From Penelope pileata (Eukaryota > Chordata > Aves > Galliformes > Cracidae), in contig WBMW01005650.1 in assembly GCA_013396635.1 (NCBI GenBank), positions 4,109,647-4,173,646 of the forward strand: a DNA stretch of 64,000 nt, written 5' to 3'. Positions 1-12,612 of the stretch are shown here, piece after piece (within the stretch, counting starts at the first letter, position 1; each line of letters opens with the position of its first letter). The position numbers were made by a program, and so were the translations under genes. A model generated the notes under the pieces. It was not told the origin of the DNA and did no database searches. It was given only the letters and a program-made list of their open reading frames with translations.

Positions 1-3000
1 CCACTCCTTTGTAACCCCCGTTTGATTGGTACAATTTGTATTTAACATCTGTCTTTGATTTCCTGGCTTTGTATAGTCACTCCCATGGCTTCTATTATCT
101 AGCCCAGGCATACCACTAAGTTAGAATTGGCAGGGTGGGAAAGGTATGATTGAGGATGATGGCAGAAAGCCCTGACAAGTACAAACTACCTAATCTTTAA
201 ACAAAGAAAGCAGCTGACAATCTTATGTACATGTTTACATGTGTATTTTGCCATTAAATATGATACAATCTTTGTAAAAGAATGCAAAAAATGTATGAGC
301 AATGTGCCATCACTTTATTTTAAGTGTGTGCTTGGGGTAAATTTCTGGAAGACAATAGGAGAATGTCACTGTAGAGAAATTGCTGCCTTTGTTCACAGCT
401 GTGTAATTTCCAAGCTGATAGACTGTCTACACATAGACAGAACAAATACATGTTGTCCTAAAAGCCTGAGTTTTTTTTTTTTTGTTTCCCTTTAGAATTA
501 TTTACTTTTTTTTTCCAGTTGGAAACGAACATATTCTATCAGAGTAGAAACCCCCAAGTGCAAATGTAACTTCCCATAGCCAAGGCAGACCCCATAAAGT
601 CACTTATGCCTATCACTCTTACCCAGAAAATAAGTTTTTTCAATGGTGTTAATAAAATTGATAACTGGAACATTTCCTCAAGTGGCAAATTGGGTTATTT
701 TTGTATACATCATTTATTTAGTATATTCTTCTGTTATATTTTATCCTTTACAATCAAAATTAAATTAACATACCTATGTGTTACCCTCAAGAACTTAAAC
801 AAACAGGCCATGGACTTGAACAGGTTCTTAAGCAGTAGTAAGTTGTAAAGAAGTGAAAAAATATTGCATTTTTGAGATGAGTACCATTATTCTTAGGGAC
901 CAGTTGTAGAATGCTTCAGTTTGTACGTGCTATAGGTATAAAATGATGGCTGACACCAGTAACAGATGGGAAGAACTTGGAAATGTTGTAAGGTATAAAA
1001 AATGACATAACAGCAAATAACAATAGAAAGAGCAGTGAAGGTCTCAAGACAATTCTCAAGTTTTTCTCCTCCCCAACATATTTATGTACATAACAGAAAT
1101 TCCTGAGAGCGGTAAAAACACAAGCACAGCTTCAGAAGTTCACTGGAGTGACTAAGCCTAGAACAACTCCACCAGCCCTCTTTCTAATTAAGCTTTCATT
1201 AAGAGAATGCTATGGATGCTATGGATATATAATGAAAGCAGGAGGTGATCCACTGTACATCATTTTCCACACAAAGTGTTAACACACAGTATATAATTTT
1301 GATAATGTATAAAATGTTCTTTGTAGTTTTCATTCCGAGATTGTTTATAAGACAATGAATTACGTAACCTAAAAAGTTTATGCATTGCTATACTGTAGTT
1401 TTACATGTGCACTAGAGTGGGGGCCTAATCTTCCCAAATTCTTTAAACAGGAACCAAAACCATATAGCTAATGAATGTTTCAACCTTTTTAGTTTAAAAG
1501 TATGTTGAATAAGCTTAGTGGTGAAAATGCAAGTTTATATGTGAATTCATAGCAGTCATTCTACAACTTTTTAATTAACAGTAAAATAAATATACCAGAA
1601 GGTAAAGAAGATTCTATAAATGTTGTCTTTTGTCTGCATTCCATCTCCCTTCAGTGGTCAAAAAACTGTTCTTGAACTAAAAAAAAAAAATTAAGAAATT
1701 CTGTTTCTTTGTGCTTAATAACATTCTCTCTTTTCAGAAGCAGACTTTTCTGAAAACATAATTGACTTATCAGACAATGTACTTTGTTATTCCAGAAAGA
1801 ATCCCAATAAGAATTTATGCATTGTGTTTTCTTGTACAGATATCTTTTTTCTCTAAGAAGGGCTGAGTGACTGATGCTATACTAACCAAGTCCATTTTTA
1901 AAATACACTGCTAAGTGCTTCAGTGTGCCTTTTGATCAAGGAAAAAATTTGGTCAGCCATGAGCAGGTTGACCAATTAACATGCACAAAGCAACAAATGT
2001 AACAGAAGGTACTTGCACTTAGCTGTAATTATACCTATTGTGATATAATACTGTTAGAATTTTGTGCCCTAATTGCAGATGTTGGGTATCTGGCAGGTCA
2101 GATTCTCAGTGGAGGAGAAATTAGCATCATAGAATACAAAGAATACTCTTAAAGCAGCATGTTATTTTAGTACTGCATACAGTAATCTGGAAACAGTGTT
2201 GTCCCAAATGATCATGGTTGTGGATGTCAGTCAGCAACATTGTCCTATGTGCCTAAAACTAGATCTACTGTTTGGCTCTGCCTTAAGCACGGGCTCTAGT
2301 TTAAAAGACAAAGAAGAGAAATTTCTGGAATGCTACTAGTACTTTGTCCAAAAAGCAAAACCCATGAAATGTTTCTTCACAAGCTACGCGTCACTTGTAC
2401 GCTATTAAATTAAGCTGCATCTCCATCCTGCCTTGGGTAACTTTTGATAAAAATACTATACATGTCCTTTCTCTTAGCACAGAAAGGATGACCAGGTTAA
2501 AGGACTGAATAAATTGTACTCAGGCTGAAGAATATCCTTTCTGAGAAGAAATTCTGTGATAAATTCTCTTTGTGAAGCCAAATATTTCCATCTGTTCTTT
2601 ACTATGTAAAGAATAAAATGTACAATATGCTTCTTGCCACCACTTCCTAAGGCTAACACAAGTGAAGGGAAAGCCTGGAGTGGCTTGTGAACATGGAGAA
2701 TGGTGTAAGATTGAAAGATGCAGGTCAGATGGGACAAAACATAAAATAATGAATAAAAGAGGCAAAGGATGACAGGGGACGTACATGAGGGTGATGTCCA
2801 TACTATATTCCTTTTAACAGGACTTCATAATGCTCTGCACCTCCTAAAAATTCATGACAGGCTCTTGTATCTGCCAATTGCGCTATAGTTTGGGAACTAA
2901 GATGAGAAAAAATGTCATTTTATTTGTTGCTTTTCAGAGAGAGTTAACATTCATTTTGGCAATATAACTAATGAAATAAGAAATGAGAGACAGCATCAGC

Positions 3001-6000
3001 ACTAGCACAGTTCTAACTCTGATTGATTGCTCATTCTTCAGAAGGGATTGATTCATTTTAACCCACTGGCTCACCACCATCTTACTTCCTTGAAAATGGA
3101 GATGTGAGGATCTAAATATTACCCATCAGAAACAAAGAAATTAGTATATCTTAGAACTCTATTAATCTCACAGCTACAATTCTCAAGCCCAAAGCAATTT
3201 ACTAAGATGATGTATCTCTATGTAAATCTAAAAAATAAAAAATCATAACTCTGTATCAATCATGCAACTTGTAGAGGTGTGGTTGTTATGAAATACACAT
3301 ATTTATGGGGAGCACTCTGCTTTTGTATAGCAAAATGCCCGAAGATATTATTGTCTCATGATAATCACATCCCATGCTGGGTTTTATTGCTTATAATTCC
3401 CACTTTCTTATTAAAAAGACCATCTTCCATTAAGCTTTTTATATTATCAGCTAGCATGGATAGTAACCGAGCCTTACGTCCTGTATTTGAAGTAATTATT
3501 AGGTGAGTTCAATCACTGGTTTAGAAATCAATTATTTAGAAAAATTTCTCATTTTTGTGCTTTTCTAAAAGGCTTGTTTTTTTATTATGTGTGTGCATTT
3601 TATTTGCACAGCTAAGTGAACTCCCAAAATCCATCTGTCAAATTTGTATGCTATGCAAATACATTTACAGAAAGTATTAGGAATGTGTTTGAAAATTACT
3701 GTTACAATCCAAATCTAATAGTTAGAAATGTAAAACAAATTTAAAGATGTTTTCTTGCTGTGGCATGTGTTGGGGAACAAGTTTTGTTAAACACTTAACC
3801 TGCTCCCACAGTTTATGTAGCATGTTCAAGTCATGAGGGAAGAGAATCACCACCTTTAACATCATTCACAGTGAAGAAATGCAGATGGGCTGTGACTGAT
3901 GTCTTGGAATCTGAAAATGACAGGCTAGGTCCTGAACTTGGCTTTGGTGACATGATGTGTCTCCAGGCAAGTAGTATTACTATTCAAAATCCTATAGGTG
4001 GTAGCAGGGAAGACTTTCATCCTTTGTAACTCATATCTTGGGGCACTCCTTATCAACACTGTTCTGGAAACAATGCGACAGCTGAAAGGTTCATAAACTA
4101 TTCTGACCAGTTAGAAACATAAAACATCATAATAAGGATAATTAAGTGCTGTAAGAGGAGTCAAATAATGCTGTGGGAGACTCTACAGGGAGCTTTCAAA
4201 CAGTCCTGGTCTGAATTCAGAGGCTGGAGTGAGAGTTCTCTTACAATCCCTCCCAACCAGCCTCTTTCCTTCATTTTGTGAAATGCAGACGAGGGGCTCC
4301 CAACTTTGGGGAGAGCAGGGCTTGGGCTGTTAGCTCTGCTTTCAATCTTTTTCAGAACAAGAGGATACAAACCAAGTAAGTAATAACTTACCCACCCCTG
4401 AAGCAGAAGAAGCTGACAAAGAACAAGTAAATGAATAGTAAAGCCCCAGGGTTACAATCCTGGGAGATGTACTGTTTGAACTACATTCAGTTTTCTGAGA
4501 GCTGAAAGAATACAGAAGTATGATAAAACTGTAGGTTTTTAATACGTTTATAGTTCTTTTGTATGTAAAAGAATCAGCTCAATGCCACAGGCAAATTCCA
4601 ACTGGTATTTTGCACAACCCCTCCAGAAAGCAGGATTCATTTCATAGCCTACTGATATAATCTGTCCTTGAGAAGAAGGCAGTTTTGCAGTTCAAATACT
4701 ATACTCAGATTGTAGCAATACCAGTCTACCTCAGACAGATGAGAATAACACACAAAACTGGTATTTGTTTTGGGAACTTGCAGTGAGAGGAATGGTGCCA
4801 CTACCCAAAACACAAATTCTAGACCAAGATATTTTTGAAGGTTGCAAAATCAAAATCTTGAATCCAAGTCTAAAGATAAGATTTCGTTTTCACTTATCAC
4901 CTGGTTGTACTACATCACCTGCTGCTTACACAACATGTTACTACTCTTCACTTACTACCATCAAAGTGAGATCAGAATAAGATCATTTCCTGGTGATTTG
5001 TACTACACTGAGGGTCTGAGTCAAGAACGTGTAACCAAATGCCTACAACAAAACCAAACCCTAGATCCCGCCTTTGTTTTTAAAGACTTTTTTTGAAGAC
5101 AAACATAGACAAGGTGGCTTATGGTTCTTTTTTTTCTTTAATTTTGTCAGGCTTTTAGTTAATTTGAAAAAATTATGACAGTTCTGACTAATGATGATGA
5201 TGTTGATGCTTAGATTTATGTGCTGTGGATTTACTCAACAAGTCCATATCAGTGTACAATATTAATTGAAGCAGAACTGCATGAAGGAAATCTGTTCCAC
5301 TTACGTTCAGCATTTACGTGTGGCAAATGTTCTCAACATCCTATTTTTATCATGTGGCAAGTGAACAGGGAACAACTCAGAAAGCACCAGAGCTGTGACA
5401 AGAATGGCATTTTCATTTTTCTAAAGATTTTGTAATTTCAAAACTGTTTTCATGCCCATCAGGAAGTAAATCCTATCACTTCAAAATTCTCCATGAAAGA
5501 AGATTCCAGCCATGCAAAAACAAAATACTGTCTCAGGCCAGCTCCTGACAGATTTTATTTCGACAAAATCAAAATGTTTCATTTGGCTGCAACTATACTT
5601 TAATGTAGAGTACAAAATAGAAATACTTTTTAAACTGGGACCCATTTGAAAGGAAAAATTAAAATATTTTGTTAGAAAATACAAAAGCAGGAAAGTCAGA
5701 AAGTGCTTTACCAACACATGCTTCTATCATTTCTCCCTCTCCCCCAAATTCAACAACATTAACAATCTTTCAAAGCATTTAGGTATGATGAAAATGTACT
5801 TTCCAATAAAATTTCAGAAGTATTTTGCAATAAACAAAAAACTCAGGGAGTCTTTCTGATCAATTAGTTCCTGATATACCACCTCTTGGAAATCAGAGGG
5901 AAAAGTCCCTTTTAGATGTACTGCCAAACAGTTGGTTACTACTCCAATTCCTTCCAGCATAACCCTGGATAAGATTACAAGAGACAGCAGAGCTGACAGG

Positions 6001-6488
6001 AGCCATCCCTGGTGAGGAGGGCTAACAGAACCAAAGGCTTCCAGCTACTTCCCCTTGTTAGCGCTCCTCATGCCTCCCACCCCTCTGCAGGGTACCTCAC
6101 TTCACTGTCCAGGAACACTTTCAAAGGAACAATCCCATTACTCTTTTTCTGTGTAGCAGTGAGAAAAGTTTCCATTCACCTAACTTAATTTGGTTTATAA
6201 GGAAGTAAAGATTACTAACTCTCTAGTAACATCCTGTCCTGAATATTCTTAGGAAAATCAGTGATTTTGTTATTACATATGCAAGTACTTGAGTTCAGCT
6301 ACTGTTTGAGTAATTAGTTGGGTACAGCATTACTTCTCCTTAAAACTGAAGTACAGTAAAACAAAATTGTGCTAGCAGCCTTTCCGTTTGTCCTTCTGTC
6401 CCTTAAGATATGATATCTTTGTTCTTAATGTGAGCAAATATATTTGGAAAGGAATGTATTCCCACTTAGCAGGACAGACTTTAACACA
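1..6488. other. AT-rich noncoding DNA, no gene seen
   Basis: No open frame here exceeds about 95 codons, and none of the translations resembles a known protein or has flanking splice signals that would make a convincing exon. The sequence is AT-rich and almost free of CpG, as expected for avian intergenic or intronic DNA. A possible half of a palindromic relic lies around 2095-2135 (a GATTCTCAG-type motif), but it is too short to call. A short trinucleotide-like GATGAT run occurs near 5192-5208. I see no RNA gene, CRISPR array or clear transposon. Confidence 0.7.
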
Positions 6489-6549
6489 TTCTCCAGTGTA
6501 AAATGGAAAACGCTCCAATGAACTCCATGAGTTTACACAAATAAACTGC
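6489..6549. repeat. Palindromic MITE-like relic
   Basis: The segment contains the exact inverted pair GTGTAAA (6496-6502) and TTTACAC (6532-6538), with inner inverted ATGGA/TCCAT pentamers. Together they give a roughly 40-bp imperfect hairpin. The layout (TTACAC-type arms around a CTCCAATGAA-like centre) matches short palindromic repeats that I recall as common in turtles, crocodilians and birds. The inverted repeat is seen directly. Family membership is inference, and I cannot name a Repbase entry with certainty. Confidence 0.5.
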
Positions 6550-6647
6550 TAGTGCCGTTGCATTCCTAGTTAGCACACAGGATCAAAACACTGAGACTCT
6601 TAAAAGTTAATAAAAATCACTTATTTGTACAAGTGATAATACACTAG

Positions 6648-6684
6648 TAGTACTAGTACATAGTACTAGTACATAGTACTACTA
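6648..6684. repeat. Short tandem repeat, 13-bp unit
   Basis: The unit TAGTACTAGTACA occurs at 6648-6660 and 6661-6673, followed by a partial third copy. The unit is itself largely palindromic (AGTACT, ACTAGT), so the tract can form small hairpins. It is a minisatellite-like local duplication with no evident gene context. Confidence 0.85.
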
Positions 6685-9600
6685 GATTCATTTTTCACAG
6701 ACTTCTGCAAGCAGTTATGAGCCAAGGAAGGTAATATAGGCAATGGAAGCATACTCCTACACAGAAAAAAATGCTTGAATTTGGCAGATATTTTTAAAGT
6801 TTATGCTCAAGGAGCATAGAAAGAAAATGATATTCATCAAGCTACTTATTATTATTTACATTTAACAGCCATATCACAACTGTTTTTGCCTTATTTTAAG
6901 ATGAGTAATTTCTCATTGACCTTAGACTTCAGAAAATTAAGTAGAATTAGGTATAGTATGTCAAAGAGGAGCACCTGTTTAATAACATAAACATATTTAA
7001 ATATCAACCTTTCCCTCTGATTGGTTTTAGTAAAGCAACTACTGATTAAAAACAGAAATTTCAAACCATGACCTTCCATGACAGCAGCTCACGTGTGGTG
7101 CTATTAAATTGTTACTGGATCACCTCATTAAGTAAAAAGAGCAGTTTTCAAGAATTTTTCTTTTTTTTTCTTTTTCTTTTATTTTTTTGGAAAACAGCAT
7201 GACTTGCACTGTTCTGTATTCATGCTTGCAGAAAGGACTATAGTCAACACGTAAATCACACATAAGAATAAAACATACCAAGAACACGTGTCATTATTTT
7301 CTTTTTTCTCTTAAAAATGTTTTGAGGAATGGTCCTTTTGTGTCACAACTCTCTGCAATGTACTGGACAATATATGGTTCAGAATACAAGTAAGATTGCT
7401 AGTCTAAATAATGTCTGATAAAATCAAGTTTGATTTTTTTTTTGTTGAACATTTATTATGGCAATCATGAGTGCCAGCATCAAAACTGTTTAAATTCTTA
7501 AGTTTTCTGATAAATATTTTGGGCTAAAGTTCAAACTTGGAGCAAGTGCAGATACAAAATTTATTTCACGTGAAGGAAACACACAACTGGGAGTTTTTTG
7601 AAACCATAATCTTGTCATAGCAAATTATCAAATGATCAAAGCAATAAAAAAAATGAATTGGGGTTTAAACTTCTATGAAAAAGCAGTTATATTGTAGGAT
7701 CAGACTTTTTAATAGACTGTAGGCATTAAACAGGCCTTGTATTAGGCTTTGAAATTAATGGGTCACTGTATAACATTCCAGTCTTCATAGATTGATAAGA
7801 TTAATGCTTGCTTATATAGCAAATTCAATGGCTCATTTAATTTCATATGAATGTTTAAAGTTAAATTGCTTTTGGATTAAGTCTAAACTCATTATTCATT
7901 TTCATGTCTGAAAGAACTTTCATTTTTCTTTCATTTTATTTAATCAAGTGCATCATCATTAAGTAAAGGCTATGAACTTAGATAGCTGAGAAATAAGGAA
8001 GTTTATTAATTTAGTTTAAAAAAGATCTATTTGTTAAATTTAATTCAATGAACATTTTAGTTTCAATAAGAAGTTAGGAAAAGTAGTGACTGTAAGTTAT
8101 TTAGTTTTCCCATAATAATATGAGAGGGAGAAAGTGCAAGTACTTTTGGGCAATATGGTTGCAGCACGTTAATCTCTCTGAGTTTGGAATGTACTTTAGG
8201 TTGTGAAACATACTTTTGTATTCACATATCTGTTTTGCATTTTGAAAGACTGATCCTTCCTCATTGCTACACAGTAAGACTCTCACTAACGCTTGGCTCA
8301 CAATGCATACAAACTGATTGATTTCCATGGATACACTTCAGTTTACAGCAGGTAAGAATGAGGTAATTCCCAGGTAATTGCCCACCTGTGTACAGGGGTG
8401 CATGGGGCTGCTGATGAATATTTTCCTAATATTGTATTTAACTCCAGAACTCTGGGTGCCAAACAAAAACTATAATACTATAGTACTCTTTCAAATGGGA
8501 AAAGATGCATTAACTTATCAACAGAAGCCATACATCAGTTTCCGCTGCCATTCTACGCAGAATGCAGTCTATTACCATATGCATTCATTCTCATCACAGA
8601 ATTAGACACTGTGCACTAATTACAAGTTCCATAATAAATATCTCTTTAAAAACACTTACACATCCTTTTAATATGTAAGCCTTAATGCCTTGGATGAGGA
8701 ACATGGCTGAGGGACCACAAAGCCCCTCTCTGGGATTTACCTGGGACTATCAGAGTTTAAGAGTGTTAGCTAATGAATTATTCAAAATGAATTAATAGCT
8801 TGGGAGAGTCCTTCACCTGTCTGACACAACTTCATTTTCCTTAGATAAGGTTTCTCAGCAGTCAGCCACTGGCAAACAATTTTGTTTTCCCCTTTTAGTG
8901 CGTGTGCAACTATTTGCGCTACAGACAATGAAATATAAATTTCTTTGCAGAACAATAATAATTTCACCTAGCTGCAATGCAGTTTAAAGATGGACCTCTG
9001 AAAGCCTTGCTCTGATGGTGCAATTACTGCCATTACAGCTGATAACCTGAGCAAGTCCAAAACCCTGGGCAGACCCAAGGGCTGCTGTGCCCAACCGAGC
9101 ACTCGGTCCTTTAGGTAACATTGTTCACTTTCTCTGAAACGATGCACAGCTTTCCATAAAGAAATGAGATAATGTTTTAAGCTACTTTTCCCCTGTTCAT
9201 TTTATATAGAAAATATTTTTTAATACAAAGACATATCATACCTTGTATCATATTTGTCAGTTCTTTTCCCTGAGTAACATCTTATTTAGGAGCTGCGGAA
9301 AAATTTGCCTGTCTTAGTACCATTGTATTTTATTTATTTATGGATTCACTTAATCAACAAGAGGAACCTACTTTTCTTCATAATTGACTTTGCATGATGT
9401 GTCTAATGCCAGGACACCATATTGTTTGCAAATAATATGAATCTGTGTGCAAAGACACATACACCCTACAAAGAACTGTAGCCTCATGTCTTACTATGTG
9501 ATTTACCATAAACTGTAAAGCATTTATGAATAGAAACATTTTATTGTAATTCTTTTTATGATACTTGAGAATTAGTGTTAATCATACAGCAACAAAATAA

Positions 9601-12453
9601 ATTCAAAACAGATCTGTGTCTCCCTGTTGGATATTCTTTCACGCAAGAAAGCAGAAAAAAGTTCCCAGAGCTTCTAGTAAGCTGTCACTAAAACTGGACA
9701 TTTCAAACTAGATAGTGACTTTGACTTCATGCTGAGTCAGGGACAAATAAAATTAAGATTCCTCCCTCTTTCACCTCAAATGTCAACCGCGCGGAACATG
9801 GGTATGCAAGATCAGTGAGTTTTATAGCATGCTACTCCTGCACACCCTGAGAAGCCACAGGAGTTATTGCTGTGCTTCCTCTTCCATCTTAGATGATGGG
9901 CAGACAAACTGACCTGGCATCAGTGGTAGTGTAATTTGTTGCTGCCTTTGGTTTACAGCAAATTACTGCTGCCCTGAAGCAAAGGAGAAGCAAGCGGGGA
10001 ATATGTCTCTGAGGAACATTTCCTTTGAGGCTATTCCAGAAAGGGACGGCAGGTTATGCACTGTTTTGATCAACAACTATCTTTGAAAATAAATCTGCCC
10101 AGGAGTCCCAGGAGGTTTGCTACAGCCTCTCAATCACTCACAGCTCTCAAGGGATCCCACTGCAGCACATCCAGTCCTCTCCCTCTTCTTTCTCCTCCAA
10201 GGAAGACCAGGTACAGTTGGGGTTAAAGCAAACAATGAGATGGGAAAATAGTAAGGACTATGGGCTGGAAGTAACAATAATGAAAATAGTAATGTAACAT
10301 GGCAGCAGTAGTGATATGAAGGCAGAAAGAGCAGCAGTGTTGTAGAGATCAAAGCAGTAGGGAACTGTTCTTTGTACTATTAATATCTTCCATATTTTTA
10401 AAGTGGAGAAGAAATGTAAAAAGCAAACTGTATACTGTTTTCCCTCAGGCCACCACCATTAGAGGCACTTGATAAACCTTGCAGACTCTTACAGAAGAAG
10501 GACAGCAGGCCACTGGAGTATAGAATATAACGTGTACTATCTAAAAAGCTAACATGACAGATACAAGGCAAAGCAAGTATTCAATTTGGGCTATCATGAA
10601 AAAAAAAAAAAGAAAAGCAAGAAAAGAATCTTTTGTGACAGTTCACTGAGGAAATGGCCCTGCAGTATCTGGAAGCATAGCCCTGAGCCTAGCAAGTGCC
10701 TGGGTCTGCACCGGTATGCAGGTATGTGGGACTGTCCTCATCCAGAGCAGTCCTGGGAAACACAGCAGCTCCCAAGATTTTTGTCATACTTCTTTCTTTC
10801 CTCATTATTCTTAATCATAATAATTCAGACATTAGTCTTCTATTTTTAGCCACACCAAAAAGAAACTGCATCCTGCTTCCTGCTTTTCTGCCCACGCTCT
10901 TAGATCAGAAACCCTGCTGGGCAACACGGGGTCTGTATAAAAGACCAAGCTTATTTACTCTTGGATCGTTCTCTCATTTGGTCAAACTTCAGATCTTGAT
11001 AGCCCATGCAGGAAAGAGAAGTTTCTTACACATACAGGAGATCAACTGAACTTTAAAAAAAGTAATTTACAAAAATGGATCAAAAGGGAAATGGATGTCT
11101 AGAAATGGTACTGGATGAAGTGTCAAGTGATCGAGTTTTGTTTTTCTCATAAAATCTTATACTTAATTTCCCTCTCTGTATCACCTAGCTACGCTGCAAG
11201 CTCTTTATGGCTGGAATTGTCTCATCCATAACTTAGTTGACTCTAGGAAAATGAGAGGTAGATCTTTGTTGTATCCTTGGGTAAAAACACAGGACATACA
11301 ATAGCTTTAGAAGTTGCATTACCGTGCAAAATATTTGCCAAAGATGACAGTGGGCATTGGAACAGCAATGCACTGTCTGCTTGACAGAGACTGAATATGA
11401 ATGTATTCTTACATTATAAACAAATGAATAGGTTTAATATACTTCAAACAAAACACTCTTCTGTTGGAAAACACTGTTTCAGAGAAAGGGAGCTTTTCTT
11501 ATTTTTATTGCCTACGAAAATTTCTCAGTAACACTGCTCATTAAAATTCCTTATTAAAAACTTCTAATGATTTATCAAATTTGATTATTTCAGCATAATT
11601 TAAAATATTCTGTATTTTTATTCATATTGTTTCATGACCTGTCAGAAGTAGAAAATTTAAGACTATATCCTACATAGGGATATAGCTCCTTCTCTATTGT
11701 ACTGATACAGAAATCAGCTAAGTCTCTGATGATGCTTTTGTTTCTAGCAAATGTTGTCACTTTTTTCAACAGAGTATGACATCAAAATAATAAAAAATAA
11801 AACATTAACACTAAACTTTGAGTTTGAAATGCACATTACTTTTTGAAGCTGCTATTTAGAATTTTCCTTTTGTAGGAAACTTATTTGTTCAATTTCTGAA
11901 CAAAATTGAACTTCAAGATATCCACATTTCCTGAATAGAAATTCTATATTTTGTTCAGCTCTGTTTAAAAATTCAGTATGTTATGCATTGCTCTCTTTGC
12001 TCAGAATAGAGCTCTTTAGAATTGTGCTATTTGTGGAATATTTGACAATTACTAACAAAATATCATTTCAGCCTAGCTTATAACTTCAGTTCGAATTCTA
12101 TTTGATAGTGTTTATGTGCTAGCTGAAGTGTTTTTCATGTGTTACAATGACATCTTCAGATGTCTTGCACTATCTTACAGTTTTCAAATGAGGCAGCTCA
12201 AACAGGACTCTTTTTAGTGGCAATTTTATGAAAAGGATCTAAAGAAAAAGGTTATTTAGAAGTAAATGGAAGGGAGGAAAACACAAAAAGCAAATGAGGC
12301 AATACATTTCCAGCTAGGTTAAATGTCAGATTACAATTCAAAGAAGGCATAATGGTAGGCAACTATTGTCAGATTCAAGTGACTGAGAAATGATGGTCTG
12401 ATTCTATATATTGTATAGAAGCTGATGTATTTGGTCATTTGAAAAGCAGAATG
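6685..12453. other. AT-rich noncoding DNA, no gene seen
   Basis: No supported gene. The two overlapping plus-strand frames around 10586-11049 (87 and 117 codons) use different frames over the same bases and look like nothing I know. They coincide with a slightly more GC-rich patch and I treat them as chance. A purine tract lies near 10599-10616. Positions 7780-8000 are very AT-rich with many TAAT-type cores and may be conserved noncoding sequence. The short self-complementary CpG run CCGCGCGG sits at 9787-9794, which is unusual in this base composition. Confidence 0.7.
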
Positions 12454-12537
12454 GGGCAGATTCTCAGTGGATGTAAAACTTCGAAGGCCCAACAAAATGT
12501 CAAATGGATGATGATGAGTTACATCAGATGAAGATCC
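12454..12537. repeat. Palindromic MITE-like relic with terminal inverted repeats
   Basis: The left end (12459-12476) and right end (12519-12536) are inverted repeats that agree at about 13 of 18 positions when one is complemented. The innermost ATGTAA/TTACAT block is exact. The element is therefore about 84 bp with imperfect terminal inverted repeats and a short unique centre. It closely resembles an old palindromic repeat of sauropsid genomes (GATTCTCAG...GTGTAAA type). The inverted repeats are directly visible. The relation to MITE-like families described in archosaurs is inferred from memory of their form. Confidence 0.6.
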
Positions 12538-12564
12538 AATGCAAGTTATAATAATTATATTTTT

Positions 12565-12612
12565 TGATATCTATATCTTATTATATATATATAAGCATAT
12601 ATAATATGCTGT
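12565..12612. repeat. AT-rich simple repeat
   Basis: An alternating T/A tract containing (TA)n runs, immediately 3' of the palindromic relic at 12454-12537. It is simple low-complexity sequence of the kind prone to length change. Confidence 0.75.

Noticed and set aside
4328..4380. Micro-exon-like pattern (TTTTTCAG then about 20 bases then GTAAGT)
   Set aside because: Such patterns arise often by chance, there is no coding continuity, and no adjacent exon is visible.
10586..11049. Overlapping 87- and 117-codon plus-strand frames
   Set aside because: Two frames over the same bases cannot both be selected without evidence, and neither resembles a known protein.
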